From positions 3,610,501 through 3,674,500 of the forward strand of contig CP119318.1 of assembly GCA_029203105.1 (NCBI GenBank): DNA of 64,000 nt, in the 5' to 3' direction. This stretch comes from Candidatus Kaistia colombiensis (lineage in GTDB: Bacteria > Pseudomonadota > Alphaproteobacteria > Rhizobiales > Kaistiaceae). This document shows positions 42,804 through 51,615 of this stretch, in pieces. The translations under genes were made by a program, and so were the position numbers. Under the pieces are notes generated by a model. The model saw only the letters and a list, made by a program, of their open reading frames with translations. It had not been told where the DNA came from and searched no databases. How positions within the stretch are numbered: position 1 is the stretch's first letter; each line of letters begins with the position of its first letter.

Positions 42804-44081
42804 ATGTCGATCCCTGCCAATGCGATAGCCGGCTTCTGCCGCGACTGCCTGACGCCCGCTTCCGGCACGCGTTGCCGCGTCTGCGGCAGCCCGCGTGTCG
42901 CCGCGCATCCCGAACTGGGCTCGCTTTCGATCACCCATGTCGATTGCGACGCCTTCTACGCCTCGATCGAGAAGCGCGACGACCCTGGTCTCGCCGACCT
43001 CCCCGTCATCATCGGCGGCCGCAAGCGCGGCGTCGTCTCGACCTGCTGCTACATCGCCCGCATCCACGGCGTCCGCTCGGCCATGCCGATGTTCAAGGCG
43101 CTGGAGCTCTGTCCGGACGCGGTCGTGATTCGCCCGAACATGGAGAAATACGTCGCCGTCGGCCAGGAGATCCGCACCCTGATGCAGGAGCTGACGCCGC
43201 TGGTCGAGCCGATCTCGATCGACGAGGCCTTCCTCGACCTCTCCGGCACCGAGCGGCTGCATGGCGCGGTCCCGGCGCTGACGATCGCCCGCTTCGCCCG
43301 CCGCGTCGAACAGGAGATCGGCATCACCATCTCCGTCGGACTTTCCTTCAACAAGTTCTTGGCGAAACTCGCCTCGGATCTCGACAAGCCGCGCGGCTTC
43401 TCGGTCATCGGCCGCGCCGAAGCTGTCTCGTTCCTCGCCGACAAGCCGGTCAGCATGATCTGGGGCGTCGGCAAGGCGCTGGAGGCGAAGCTTGCCGAGC
43501 AGGGCATCAAGACGATCGGCCAGTTGCAGCGGATGGAGGAGAGCGAGCTCGCCAGGCGCTATGGCGTCATGGGTCTTCGGCTCGCCCGCCTCGCCCGCGC
43601 CGACGACCGCCGCACCGTCGAGCCGCGCCACGAGGCGAAATCGATCGGCGCCGAGACCACCTTCGACCACGACCTCGCCGACCTCGCGACCCTGCGACCG
43701 ATCCTGCGCCGACTGGCGGAAAAGGTCTCCGCCCGGCTGAAGCGGGCCGAGCTCGCCGCCTCCAACGTCACGCTCAAGCTCAAATCCGCCGATTTCAAGC
43801 TGCGCACCCGCTCGCGCCAGCTCGCCGACCCGACCCGCCTCGCCGACCGCATTTTTCGCATTGCCGAGCAGCTGCTGGCGCACGAGACCGACGGCACCAC
43901 CTACCGCCTGATCGGCGTCCAGGTCTCGGATTTTTCCGACCCGCAACTGGCCGACCCGGACGATCTCGTCGACCCCGCCGCCGCCAAGCGCGCCAGGGCG
44001 GAGGCAGCGATCGACAAGGTGCGCGGCAAGTTCGGCAAGGCCGCCGTCGAGCACGGCATCACGTTCCGGAAGACGGAGTAG
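42804..44081 (+). CDS. dinB: DNA polymerase IV (Y-family, DinB)
   Basis: A 425-residue error-prone polymerase for bypass of damaged DNA. A short N-terminal Cys finger (FCRDCLTP with GTRCRVCGSPR) precedes the palm, a feature of some alphaproteobacterial DinB proteins. The catalytic acids are in THVDCDAFYASIEKRDD and SIDEAFLDLSG. YVAVGQEIR, the thumb helix-hairpin-helix SMIWGVGKALEAKL and the little-finger domain follow. The end reads AVEHGITFRKTE. ATG 42804 is used because upstream in-frame starts lack both conservation and a ribosome site. A remnant resembling its tail occurs at 44785-44823. Confidence 0.92.
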   Translation: MSIPANAIAGFCRDCLTPASGTRCRVCGSPRVAAHPELGSLSITHVDCDAFYASIEKRDDPGLADLPVIIGGRKRGVVSTCCYIARIHGVRSAMPMFKALELCPDAVVIRPNMEKYVAVGQEIRTLMQELTPLVEPISIDEAFLDLSGTERLHGAVPALTIARFARRVEQEIGITISVGLSFNKFLAKLASDLDKPRGFSVIGRAEAVSFLADKPVSMIWGVGKALEAKLAEQGIKTIGQLQRMEESELARRYGVMGLRLARLARADDRRTVEPRHEAKSIGAETTFDHDLADLATLRPILRRLAEKVSARLKRAELAASNVTLKLKSADFKLRTRSRQLADPTRLADRIFRIAEQLLAHETDGTTYRLIGVQVSDFSDPQLADPDDLVDPAAAKRARAEAAIDKVRGKFGKAAVEHGITFRKTE

Positions 44082-44237
44082 CAAGTACTTCGAGCCCGGG
44101 AATCACCGTCTATCTCAACCGTGATTTGCGTGTGATGTCGATTTCGCGCACTTTTTCCGAATTACTTCTCCTAACTCGAATTATCGCAATTCCAATACCG
44201 CACGAATGCATTTGCCCTCTTCAGAGGAAGTATTGCC

Positions 44238-44714
44238 ATGCGCATAAAAGTTGCAATATTCTCAGTTCTTATCGTCGGGGCGAGCATCGGACCAGTATTA
44301 GCCTTCGACAAATTGCCTGCCTCGGCCGTTCCCATCCCGGCTGATGAGCTTAAGGCGGCCTATTCAGGCAAGACGATCAAGTGGCCCGACGCGTCCATGT
44401 ATTGGGCGCCGGACGGAACGGTGATCGGCATTCACGACAAGGCCGTCGGCGACGGGACTTGGTCCGTTTCGGATGGCAAGGTCTGCAACGACGTGACATG
44501 GCTCGGCGAAAAGCCCTCCGACAAGCCTTGGCCGCTGAAGAACTGCTTCAGCTTCATGCGAGTCGGCAACACGATCTATCACCGGTTCACCTCCGACAAG
44601 ATGAAGAGCGACAAGGGATGGTGGCGCGGCAAATCGGACATACCTCGTCTGAAAGAGGGGAACCTCATTCAGGAGCAGTACGACGCCAACAAGGCGTTGA
44701 AGCAAAAATCCTGA
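44238..44714 (+). CDS. Secreted DUF995-like protein
   Basis: A 158-residue protein with the signal peptide KVAIFSVLIVGASIGPVLAF. The mature domain resembles DUF995: LPASAVPIPADELKAAYSGK, MYWAPDGTVIGI, GTWSVSDGKVCNDVTWLGE and CFSFMRVGNTIYHRF, which look like a small beta-barrel with two Cys. Function unknown. GAGGAAG precedes ATG 44238. The 150 bp upstream are noticeably more AT-rich than the neighbours, and the gene lies between dinB and a dinB-tail-like remnant, so it may have arrived by insertion. Confidence 0.78.
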   Translation: MRIKVAIFSVLIVGASIGPVLAFDKLPASAVPIPADELKAAYSGKTIKWPDASMYWAPDGTVIGIHDKAVGDGTWSVSDGKVCNDVTWLGEKPSDKPWPLKNCFSFMRVGNTIYHRFTSDKMKSDKGWWRGKSDIPRLKEGNLIQEQYDANKALKQKS

Positions 44715-44784
44715 CAGCTCAATCAACCCGGCAGCCCGTCGCGCCGCCCATGCGCGGCGGGCGAGTTCGTTCAACCGGAAAAAC

Positions 44785-44823
44785 CAGATCGAGCACGGAT
44801 TGACCTTCCGCAAGCCGGACTGA
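44785..44823 (+). pseudogene. Remnant resembling the C-terminus of DinB
   Basis: The last 12 codons before a TGA read QIEHGLTFRKPD, nearly matching the end of the dinB product 700 bp upstream (VEHGITFRKTE). No longer matching frame is attached. It is probably the leftover of a duplicated or replaced dinB end. Confidence 0.5.
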
Positions 44824-45069
44824 CGTCCCCAGCCACAACCGGCTCGCGCGGTCGCGGAGATTTCAACACCGCCTTCCTTGCCGCCCCAGCCAACGCGGCC
44901 ATGTAGTGGCAAAAGCCATCGAAAAGCGGCTGCGGAGACGGATAGGTGCCCAAAATGGATGGCGTCGAACGCGGCGAAACAATCGGGGACCTGGCCGCAA
45001 GCCGCACCAAATCGTGCCTGAGGGTCGCCCTCGCCGTCGGCCTCCGATTGCGCCCTCACCCGCTCCACG

Positions 45070-45252
45070 GGCCCTGGTTCGCTGGCGGACGTCGCCGGCC
45101 TCTGCGGCTTCTTCGATCAGAGCCACTTCACGAGAGTATTTCGCAAGATGACCGGCGCAACGCCGGGCGCCTGGCTGGCCGAAATCAGCCGGCAAGACAG
45201 GCCTTGGGGATCCGGACACCCTGCCCTGGCCCCCAGGATCAATCATCCATGA
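45070..45252 (+). pseudogene. Remnant of an AraC-family regulator (C-terminal helix-turn-helix)
   Basis: A frame of 60 codons ends with the second helix-turn-helix of AraC proteins: SLADVAGLCGFFDQSHFTRV, then FRKMTGATPGAWLAEIS. An in-frame stop at 45019 and the lack of any upstream AraC sequence show that only the tail survives. The rest of the gap 44715-45331 shows no intact gene; the AGGATCAATCAT/ATGATTGATCCT dyad (45235-45260) directly follows and may act as a terminator or operator. Confidence 0.7.
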
Positions 45253-45331
45253 TTGATCCTGGCTGTCGGAGATCACGTTCAACCGCGGCAATCGTACTCG
45301 CTCGGGTACGGCATTGGAGGGAGAGAGAATT

Positions 45332-46111
45332 GTGAATCCACTATCCATATTGCTCTTGGGATCCGCGCTGGCATCCGTGGCGGCCTTTGGTGCGACGACC
45401 GCCGACGCCGCCGGAACAAAACCTCATGCCATCGTCCTGGTGCATGGCGGGTTCGTCGACGGGTCCGGCTGGGAGGGCGTCTACCAGGCCCTGAAGAAGG
45501 ATGGGTATGACGTCGCCATCGTGCAGAACCCCACCGTGTCGCTGGCCAAGGATGTCGCGGCCACCAAGGCCGTCATCGATGCGCAGGAGAAGCCGGTCAT
45601 TCTGGTCGGCCACTCCTATGGCGGGGCGGTCATCACGGAAGCCGGCAATGACCCGAAGGTGGCTGGCCTCGTCTACATCGCAGCCTTCGCGCCGGACAAG
45701 GGCGAGTCCGTGGGAACCCTGATCGCCAATCCGCCGCCCGGCGCGCCCGTACCGCCGATCCTGCCGCCCAAGGACGGTTTCCTCATGCTGGACAAGGGCA
45801 AGTTCGCCGAGGCGTTCGCGGCCGATGTGAAGCCGGCAGTCTCCGCGTTCATGGCGGATTCGCAGGTTCCGTGGGGCCTCGACGCGATCAACGGCGTGGT
45901 GAGCGATCCCGCCTGGAAGACCAAGAAGAGCTGGTACCTCGTCTCCACGGCCGACAAGATGATCCCGCCCGACGCACAGCGCGCCATGTCGAAGCGCGCG
46001 GGCTCGACCGTGGCGGAGCACAAGGGCAGCCACGCCATCTATGTTTCGCAGCCCGAAGTGGTCGCCAAGATCATCGAGGCGGCATCCCAGGGCGTCGCCG
46101 CCAGCAAATAG
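45332..46111 (+). CDS. Secreted alpha/beta hydrolase
   Basis: A 259-residue hydrolase with a signal peptide (NPLSILLLGSALASVAAFGA ending near ADA). The fold marks are PHAIVLVHGGFVDGSGWEGV, the nucleophile Ser in VILVGHSYGGAVITEA, AGLVYIAAFAPDKGES, the acid near STADKMIPP and the catalytic His in GSHAIYVSQPE. This is the group related to plant esterases and EstC-like enzymes that hydrolyse small esters. GTG 45332 is preferred because GGAGGG precedes it and it leads straight into the signal peptide. It is presumably periplasmic; the substrate is unknown. Confidence 0.87.
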   Translation: MNPLSILLLGSALASVAAFGATTADAAGTKPHAIVLVHGGFVDGSGWEGVYQALKKDGYDVAIVQNPTVSLAKDVAATKAVIDAQEKPVILVGHSYGGAVITEAGNDPKVAGLVYIAAFAPDKGESVGTLIANPPPGAPVPPILPPKDGFLMLDKGKFAEAFAADVKPAVSAFMADSQVPWGLDAINGVVSDPAWKTKKSWYLVSTADKMIPPDAQRAMSKRAGSTVAEHKGSHAIYVSQPEVVAKIIEAASQGVAASK

Positions 46112-46267
46112 CCGAGACGGTTGGCCGGCAACCAGCATTGCCGGCACCATCCGATCCGCCATCGTTTCACCTGCATGGCCCTACCCCTTCGGCAAGCCGG
46201 GCCGGCGCTTGGCCGCTGCCGCCATGCCACGCTATCCTCCCGGGCTGAACCGACTGGAGAGGAAGCC

Positions 46268-46678
46268 ATGGCCGAACCATCCCGTCTGCTCGCCGGCGGC
46301 AATCCGCAGATCGCCAAGGGTTTTGGCGATGAGCCGGTGCAGGCCTATATCGCGGCGATGCCGGGTTGGAAGCGCGATCTCGGCGCCCGCCTCGACGCGC
46401 TGATCGTCGAGGCCGTGCCCGGCGTGCAGAAGGCCGTCAAATGGAACTCGCCGCTTTATGGCAATGAGGGCGATGGCTGGTTCCTCGGCCTCCATTGCCT
46501 GACGAAATACGTCAAGGTCGCCTTTTTCCAAGGCGCCGCGCTCGATCCACTGCCGCCCGGCGCGTCGAAGCAGCAGGCCGTGCGCTATCTCGACATTTAT
46601 GAAGACCGCCCGTTCGACGAGGTCCAGTTCGAGGCTTGGGTAAAGCAGGCGAGCCGGTTGCCGGGCGAAAAGATGTGA
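46268..46678 (+). CDS. DUF1801-domain protein
   Basis: A 136-residue cytosolic protein of the DUF1801 (YdhG-like) family. It has VQAYIAAMPGWKRDLGARLD, VPGVQKAVKWNSPLYG, LGLHCLTKYVKVAFFQGAAL and the C-terminal VKQASRLPGEK. Members adopt a small alpha/beta fold whose function is unclear. GAGAGGAAG is well placed for ATG 46268. The likely pseudogene at 46698 begins 20 bp later. Confidence 0.88.
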   Translation: MAEPSRLLAGGNPQIAKGFGDEPVQAYIAAMPGWKRDLGARLDALIVEAVPGVQKAVKWNSPLYGNEGDGWFLGLHCLTKYVKVAFFQGAALDPLPPGASKQQAVRYLDIYEDRPFDEVQFEAWVKQASRLPGEKM

Positions 46679-46697
46679 CGGACGGAGGAAGGCGCTC

Positions 46698-46869
46698 ATC
46701 AAGAAACCGACAGGCGACACGCAGCTGACGGAAGGCGCCAGCGCGCGCCGTCAACCTGCATGAACGCGATGCGCTCGATGAAACGGCGCTGCAGACGCTG
46801 ATCCAGGCCGCTGTGGCGCTGAACCAGTCGCTCACCAGCCAACGGAAGAAGCCGAAAAGCCATTCGTAA
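46698..46869 (+). pseudogene. Probable frameshifted small gene with a lost start codon
   Basis: The ribosome-site-like GGAGGAAGG (46684-46692) is followed by ATC AAG AAA CCG where ATG would be expected. The frame reads KKPTGDTQLTEGASARR and then breaks. With one base less at about 46750 it continues VNLHERDALDETALQTLIQA, then AVALNQSLTSQRKKPKSHS and a stop. Total about 56 codons, with protein-like helical composition on both sides. I do not recognise the product. The remaining part of the gap, to 46986, shows nothing. Confidence 0.4.
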
Positions 46870-46986
46870 ACCAAGCGGCCCGGCTTTTCCCGATCGCCTC
46901 CCCGGACGCAAAACGCATATTGCCCGCGCCCCCGCCGCGCCGCATGATCGAAAAACCCTATCGGTGTGGAATCGCAGAGAAAACAA

Positions 46987-48642
46987 ATGTCGGAAGCAAC
47001 GCTCCATCCTCTCGCCGGCAAGCCGGTTCCGCGCTCGCTGCTCACCAACATCCCGCGGCTGATGACCGCCTATTTCTCGCTTACGCCGGATCCGGCGATC
47101 GCGACGCAGAAGGTGGCGTTCGGCACCTCCGGCCATCGCGGCTCGGCCTTCGCCGCCGCCTTCAACGAATGGCATATCCTGGCGATCACCCAGGCCGTCT
47201 GCCTTTATCGCCAGCATGCCGGCATCACCGGCCCGCTCTTCATCGGCATGGATACGCACGCCCTGTCGGAAGCCGCGCTTGCCTCGGCCATCGAGGTGCT
47301 CGCCGCCAACGGCGTCGAGACCATGGTCGACGAGCATGGCGGCTATACGCCGACGCCGGTCATCTCGCACGCCATCCTCACCTATAATCGCGGCCGCACC
47401 GAAGGCCTCGCCGACGGCATCGTGATCAGCCCGTCGCACAATCCGCCCGATGATGGCGGCTTCAAGTACAATCCGCCGAATGGCGGCCCGGCCGATGTCG
47501 ACGTCACCTCATGGATCGGCAAGGCGGCGAACGAGTTTCTGGCGGCGAAGCTCGCCGGCGTGAAGCGCCTGCCCTATGCCCGCGCGGCCAAGGAAGCCTG
47601 CATCCGCCCGTATGACTACATCACCCCCTATGTCGCGGATCTCGCCAGCGTCATCAACATGGAAGCGATCCGGACGGCCGGCGTGAAGATCGGCATCGAT
47701 CCGCTCGGCGGCGCCGCCGTGCGCTACTGGCAGCCGATGATCGAGCGCTACAAGCTCGACGCCACGGTGGTGAACGACATCGTCGACCCGACCTTTTCCT
47801 TCATGACGGCGGACTGGGACGGCAAGATCCGCATGGACTGCTCGTCGCCCTATGCGATGGCGCCGCTGATCGCGCTTGCCGAGAAATTCGACATCGCCTT
47901 CGCCAATGACACCGACGCCGACCGCCACGGCATCGTCACGCCCTCGGGCGGACTGATGAACCCGAACCAATTCCTCGCCGCCTCGATCGCCTATCTCTGC
48001 ACCCATAGGCCCGACTGGAAACCGACAAGCGCCTTCGGCAAGACGGCCGTTTCCAGCGGCATGATCGATCGCGTCATCGCCAAGATGGGTCGCAAGCTGG
48101 TCGAAGTGCCGGTCGGCTTCAAATGGTTCAGCGCCGGGCTGATCGACGGCTCGCTCGCCTTTGGCGGCGAGGAAAGCGCCGGCGCCTCGTTCCTGCGCCG
48201 CGACGGCGAGGTCTGGACTACCGACAAGGACGGCCTGATCATGGGCCTGCTGGCGGCCGAGATCACGGCCACGACCGGCCAAGACCCCAACCAGCTCTAC
48301 CAGTCGGTCACCGCCGATCTGGGAAAATCCTATTATGCGCGCATCGACGCGCCGGCGACTTCAGAGCAGAAGGCGATCCTCGGCAAGCTCGACCCGTCGA
48401 AGATCGACGCCGACGAACTCGCCGGCGAGACGGTCACGGCGCGGCTGACCCGCGCGCCCGGCAACGACGCCTCGATCGGCGGCATCAAGGTGGTGGCCGA
48501 AAACGGCTGGTTCGCCGCCCGCCCCTCCGGCACGGAAGAGGTCTACAAGATCTACGCCGAGAGTTTTCTGAGCGCCGACCATTTGAAGCAGATCCAGGCA
48601 GACGCAAGGGCGGTGGTGGCGAAGGTATTCGCGGCGGGCTGA
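46987..48642 (+). CDS. pgm: Phosphoglucomutase (alpha-D-glucose-1-phosphate specific)
   Basis: The 551-residue cytosolic enzyme interconverts glucose-1-phosphate and glucose-6-phosphate for glycan and glycogen synthesis. VAFGTSGHRGSAFAAAFNE opens the fold. The phosphoserine Ser150 lies in IVISPSHNPPDDGGFKYNPP, the Mg loop is FANDTDADRHGIV, the sugar loop LAFGGEESAGASF, and the phosphate-binding loop ARPSGTEEVYKIYAE. It is the E. coli Pgm type by length (about 546). ATG 46987 is the conserved start. It converges on the hypothetical gene at 48794. Confidence 0.95.
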   Translation: MSEATLHPLAGKPVPRSLLTNIPRLMTAYFSLTPDPAIATQKVAFGTSGHRGSAFAAAFNEWHILAITQAVCLYRQHAGITGPLFIGMDTHALSEAALASAIEVLAANGVETMVDEHGGYTPTPVISHAILTYNRGRTEGLADGIVISPSHNPPDDGGFKYNPPNGGPADVDVTSWIGKAANEFLAAKLAGVKRLPYARAAKEACIRPYDYITPYVADLASVINMEAIRTAGVKIGIDPLGGAAVRYWQPMIERYKLDATVVNDIVDPTFSFMTADWDGKIRMDCSSPYAMAPLIALAEKFDIAFANDTDADRHGIVTPSGGLMNPNQFLAASIAYLCTHRPDWKPTSAFGKTAVSSGMIDRVIAKMGRKLVEVPVGFKWFSAGLIDGSLAFGGEESAGASFLRRDGEVWTTDKDGLIMGLLAAEITATTGQDPNQLYQSVTADLGKSYYARIDAPATSEQKAILGKLDPSKIDADELAGETVTARLTRAPGNDASIGGIKVVAENGWFAARPSGTEEVYKIYAESFLSADHLKQIQADARAVVAKVFAAG

Positions 48643-48793
48643 CCACCGTCACGCCTTACGAAAGCGGCACGGACGACCTCGTCGCCCGGCCGTCATCCGC
48701 GGCACGCGATGCCGCGCGACGGAACAGCACCGCGCTTCCGCCAGCCTATCGAGATCCGCTCCGGCTCCCTTGGCACACGCGTTTGGCGCGCGC

Positions 48794-49264
48794 CTATACG
48801 ACCTCACTCTTCCAACTGAGGAAGAAGCCGACATCGCCCGGGATGCCGCCCGGGAAATCGATGATCATGGCGCTGAGCCGGAAACCTTGCGGCTTGGCGT
48901 ATTGGAGGTAGCGGTCATAGAACTGCTTGGCCTTGCCCTGCAGCGTTTCGGGCCATTGCGGATCGGCGCTGTTGATGGCGCGGCCGCCATCCGTGCACAG
49001 CACGGACGGGAAGTTGTAGACGAGCGCTTCGTACTTTCCGCTCTTGACGGCGTTCATCGCCAGCCGGCGCACCGTCGCAATTTCCTGCTCGCTCACCTGG
49101 TCCCGCAGAAAGCTCTCGGTGAACTTGTTGAACGCCTCATTCTGTTTCGAGCGGTGTTGCTGTTCCTTGCCGGCCTCCTTCATCCGCTCGTCCAGGATGG
49201 CCTTGCGCAGCGCCTCGGCGCTCGGCGGCGGCGCGTTGACGTCGACATCCTTGATCTCTGCCAT
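48794..49264 (-). CDS. Hypothetical protein
   Basis: A 156-residue soluble protein I do not recognise. The first half is helical and charged (PPPSAEALRKAILDERMKEA, KEQQHRSKQNEAFNKFTESF), possibly a coiled coil. The second half has LVYNFPSVLCTDGGRAINSA, KAKQFYDRYLQYAKPQGFRL and the end DFPGGIPGDVGFFLSWKSEV, suggesting an alpha/beta domain. GGAGGTGGAAGA precedes ATG 49264. It is convergent with pgm and divergent from ada. The divergent spacer 49265-49714 contains a candidate Ada site, a GC-rich stretch and no other gene that I can support. Confidence 0.75.
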   Translation of the reverse strand: MAEIKDVDVNAPPPSAEALRKAILDERMKEAGKEQQHRSKQNEAFNKFTESFLRDQVSEQEIATVRRLAMNAVKSGKYEALVYNFPSVLCTDGGRAINSADPQWPETLQGKAKQFYDRYLQYAKPQGFRLSAMIIDFPGGIPGDVGFFLSWKSEVV

Positions 49265-49651
49265 TTCTTCCACCTCCGGAAACCGTGGGATCCGACAGGG
49301 AAGGCAAATGCGTCCGGGCATCCCGCCCGTCCTGGATGGCGCCCTCCCGCCGCAATCAGCTTGCGGTCACCGGGAGAGGCAGGCAGGCCCGCAAAAGCGG
49401 TGGCGAGGCGCCACGGCATGGGTCCCTGTCGATCCCTCGCATGTTACGCCCCCGCCCCCGCGATGGAAAGGACCGGGGCGAGAGAGGGAGCGACCAACGC
49501 AGGGCGACGCTCGGGCGCAGAGGGAGACGCCCCCCAGGATGCGCACAGCGACGCGCCGTCGATCCGAAGGCGATCCACGGCACGCTCGCCCGTCAAGGCA
49601 AGGTTGCTGACCGCCACGTTTCTCCGTTTCGAAAAAGTCCCAGCACTTCCC

Positions 49652-49664
49652 AATTCAAAAGCAA
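49652..49664 (+). promoter_or_regulatory. Candidate Ada-binding site (AAT-N6-GCAA)
   Basis: AATTCAAAAGCAA matches the A-box/B-box pattern AAT-N6-GCAA known for methylated Ada in E. coli, and ends 50 bp before the ada start. This would allow autoactivation of the ada operon after alkylation damage. The match is short and could be chance. Confidence 0.5.
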
Positions 49665-49714
49665 GCGCCGGAGTGCGGCGATGGTGGGCGGGGCCTATCT
49701 GGAGGGCAGCAACC

Positions 49715-50857
49715 ATGCGAAGGATGAAGTCCATGGCCCACGCCCTGCACCAGAACGCCTCTGCCCCCGTCGCGAAGACCGGGAGCAAGCCCGATGCGAA
49801 GACCGTCACGCCGACGGAGCTCGATCCGCGTTGGCAGGCCATCCTCGGCCGCAACCGCGCGCTGGACGGCTCATTCGTCTTCGCGGTCCGCACCACCGGA
49901 GTCTATTGCCGGCCCTCCTGCCCGTCGCGGCACGCCAATCCGCAGAATATAGCCTTCTTCGACACCTGCGAGGACGCGGAGAAAGCCGGGTACCGCGCCT
50001 GCCGCCGCTGCACGCCGAACGCCGCCTCGCTCGCCGAGCAGCATGCAGCGACGGTGGAAAAGGCCTGCCGGATCATCGAGGACGCCGAGGAACTACCGTC
50101 GCTGGCGAGTCTTGCCGCCTCGGTCGGCATGAGTTCGTTCCATTTCCACCGTGTTTTCAAGGCGGCGACCGGATTGACGCCAAAGGCCTATGCGGCGGCG
50201 CATCGCAGCCGCCGGGCGCGCGAGCAGCTTTCGCGCCGCGAAGGCAGCGTCACCGAGGCGATCTATGATTCCGGCTTCAATTCAAGCGGCCGCTTCTATG
50301 CGACCTCGAACGCCGTGCTCGGCATGACGCCGACTGCCTATCGCGCGGGCGGCGCCGATACCGAGATCAAGTTCGCGCTGGCGCAATGCTCGCTCGGCGC
50401 CATCCTCGTCGCGCAGAGCGCCAAGGGCATCTGCGCGATTTCGCTCGGCGACGACCCGGAAAGACTGGCGCGCGAGCTGCAGGACCGGTTCCCGAACGCC
50501 AATCTGATCGGCGGCGACGCCGAATTCGAGAAAATGGTGGCGGCGGTGATCGGCTTCGTCGAGGCACCGGGTCTCGGCCTCGATTTGCCGCTCGACGTAC
50601 GCGGCACGGCGTTCCAGCAGCGGGTCTGGCAGGCGCTGCGCGAAATCCCGGCCGGCGAGACGGCGAGCTATGCCGATATCGCCCGCCGCATCGGCGCGCC
50701 CAGGGCGGTGCGGGCGGTCGCCGGCGCCTGCGCCGCCAACGCCATCGCGGTGGCGATCCCCTGCCACCGGGTGGTGCGCAACGACGGCGCGCTGTCCGGC
50801 TATCGCTGGGGCGTCGAGCGCAAGCGGACGCTGCTTCAGAAGGAGGCGCGGGCATGA
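49715..50857 (+). CDS. ada: Bifunctional alkylation-response regulator / O6-methylguanine-DNA methyltransferase
   Basis: A 380-residue Ada protein. The N-terminal zinc domain repairs methylphosphotriesters using Cys65 and Cys69 (YCRPSCPSRH) with Cys96 and Cys99 (ACRRC). It is followed by an AraC-type DNA-binding domain (LASLAASVGMSSFHFHRVFK, GLTPKAYAAAHR) and the C-terminal methyltransferase with active Cys350 in IPCHRVV. ATG 49715 is 8 bp after GGAGGG; ATGs at 49724 and 49733 are alternatives. Once methylated it should activate its own operon. Its stop overlaps the next gene by four bases. Confidence 0.95.
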   Translation: MRRMKSMAHALHQNASAPVAKTGSKPDAKTVTPTELDPRWQAILGRNRALDGSFVFAVRTTGVYCRPSCPSRHANPQNIAFFDTCEDAEKAGYRACRRCTPNAASLAEQHAATVEKACRIIEDAEELPSLASLAASVGMSSFHFHRVFKAATGLTPKAYAAAHRSRRAREQLSRREGSVTEAIYDSGFNSSGRFYATSNAVLGMTPTAYRAGGADTEIKFALAQCSLGAILVAQSAKGICAISLGDDPERLARELQDRFPNANLIGGDAEFEKMVAAVIGFVEAPGLGLDLPLDVRGTAFQQRVWQALREIPAGETASYADIARRIGAPRAVRAVAGACAANAIAVAIPCHRVVRNDGALSGYRWGVERKRTLLQKEARA

Positions 50858-51612
50858 GCGCGCTTCCCGCCCCGAGCGACAGTACTGGCGCGCCCGCCAT
50901 GGCGGCGGAGATCGAGGCGCGGGTCGGCCGCCAGGATTGGGGCCGGCTCGCCGCCGATCTCGACGGCTTCGGCAATGCGGTGATGGAAAAGCTGCTCTCG
51001 GCCGAGGAATGCCGGGCGATCGCCGCGCTCTATGATGAGGAAGCGCATTTCCGCAGCCACATCCACATGGCACGGCACGGCTTCGGCAAGGGCGAATACC
51101 GCTATTTCCGCTATCCGCTGCCGGATCTCGTCGCCGGCCTGCGCACCGCGCTCTATCCGCACCTCGCGAGCGTCGCCAATGACTGGAACGCGCGGATGGG
51201 CGAGGAAGCCCGCTATCCGGCGAGCCATGGCGACTATCTGGCGCTCTGCCACGCGGCTGGGCAGCAGCGGCCGACTCCGCTGCTGCTGCGCTACGGGCCG
51301 GGCGATTTCAACTGCCTGCACCAGGACCTCTATGGCGACCTCGCCTTTCCGCTGCAGGTGGCGATCCTGCTGTCCGAACCGGGCGCGGACTTTTCCGGCG
51401 GCGAGTTCGTGCTGACCGAGCAGCGGCCGCGCATGCAGAGCCGGGCCGAGGTGGTGCCGCTGTGCCAGGGCGACGCGGTCGCCTTCGCCGTGCATAACCG
51501 GCCGGTGCAGGGAGCGAAGGGCAGCTATCGCGTCAACCTGCGCCATGGCGTCAGCCGCGTCCGCTCCGGCAACCGGCATACGCTCGGCCTCATCTTTCAC
51601 GATGCGAGCTGA
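50854..51612 (+). CDS. 2-oxoglutarate/Fe(II) oxygenase of the ada operon (Oxygenase-NA type)
   Basis: A 252-residue non-heme iron oxygenase, related to the Oxygenase-NA family thought to remove alkyl damage from DNA oxidatively. The iron ligands are His156 and Asp158 (FNCLHQDLYGD) and His231 (NLRHGVSRV). A conserved Arg in SGNRHTLGLIFHDAS probably binds 2-oxoglutarate. It is not the classical AlkB sequence. The start overlaps the ada stop (ATGA), and the ogt-like gene follows 3 bp after its stop, so the repair proteins are made together. Confidence 0.87.
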   Translation: MSALPAPSDSTGAPAMAAEIEARVGRQDWGRLAADLDGFGNAVMEKLLSAEECRAIAALYDEEAHFRSHIHMARHGFGKGEYRYFRYPLPDLVAGLRTALYPHLASVANDWNARMGEEARYPASHGDYLALCHAAGQQRPTPLLLRYGPGDFNCLHQDLYGDLAFPLQVAILLSEPGADFSGGEFVLTEQRPRMQSRAEVVPLCQGDAVAFAVHNRPVQGAKGSYRVNLRHGVSRVRSGNRHTLGLIFHDAS

Positions 51613-51615
51613 GCA

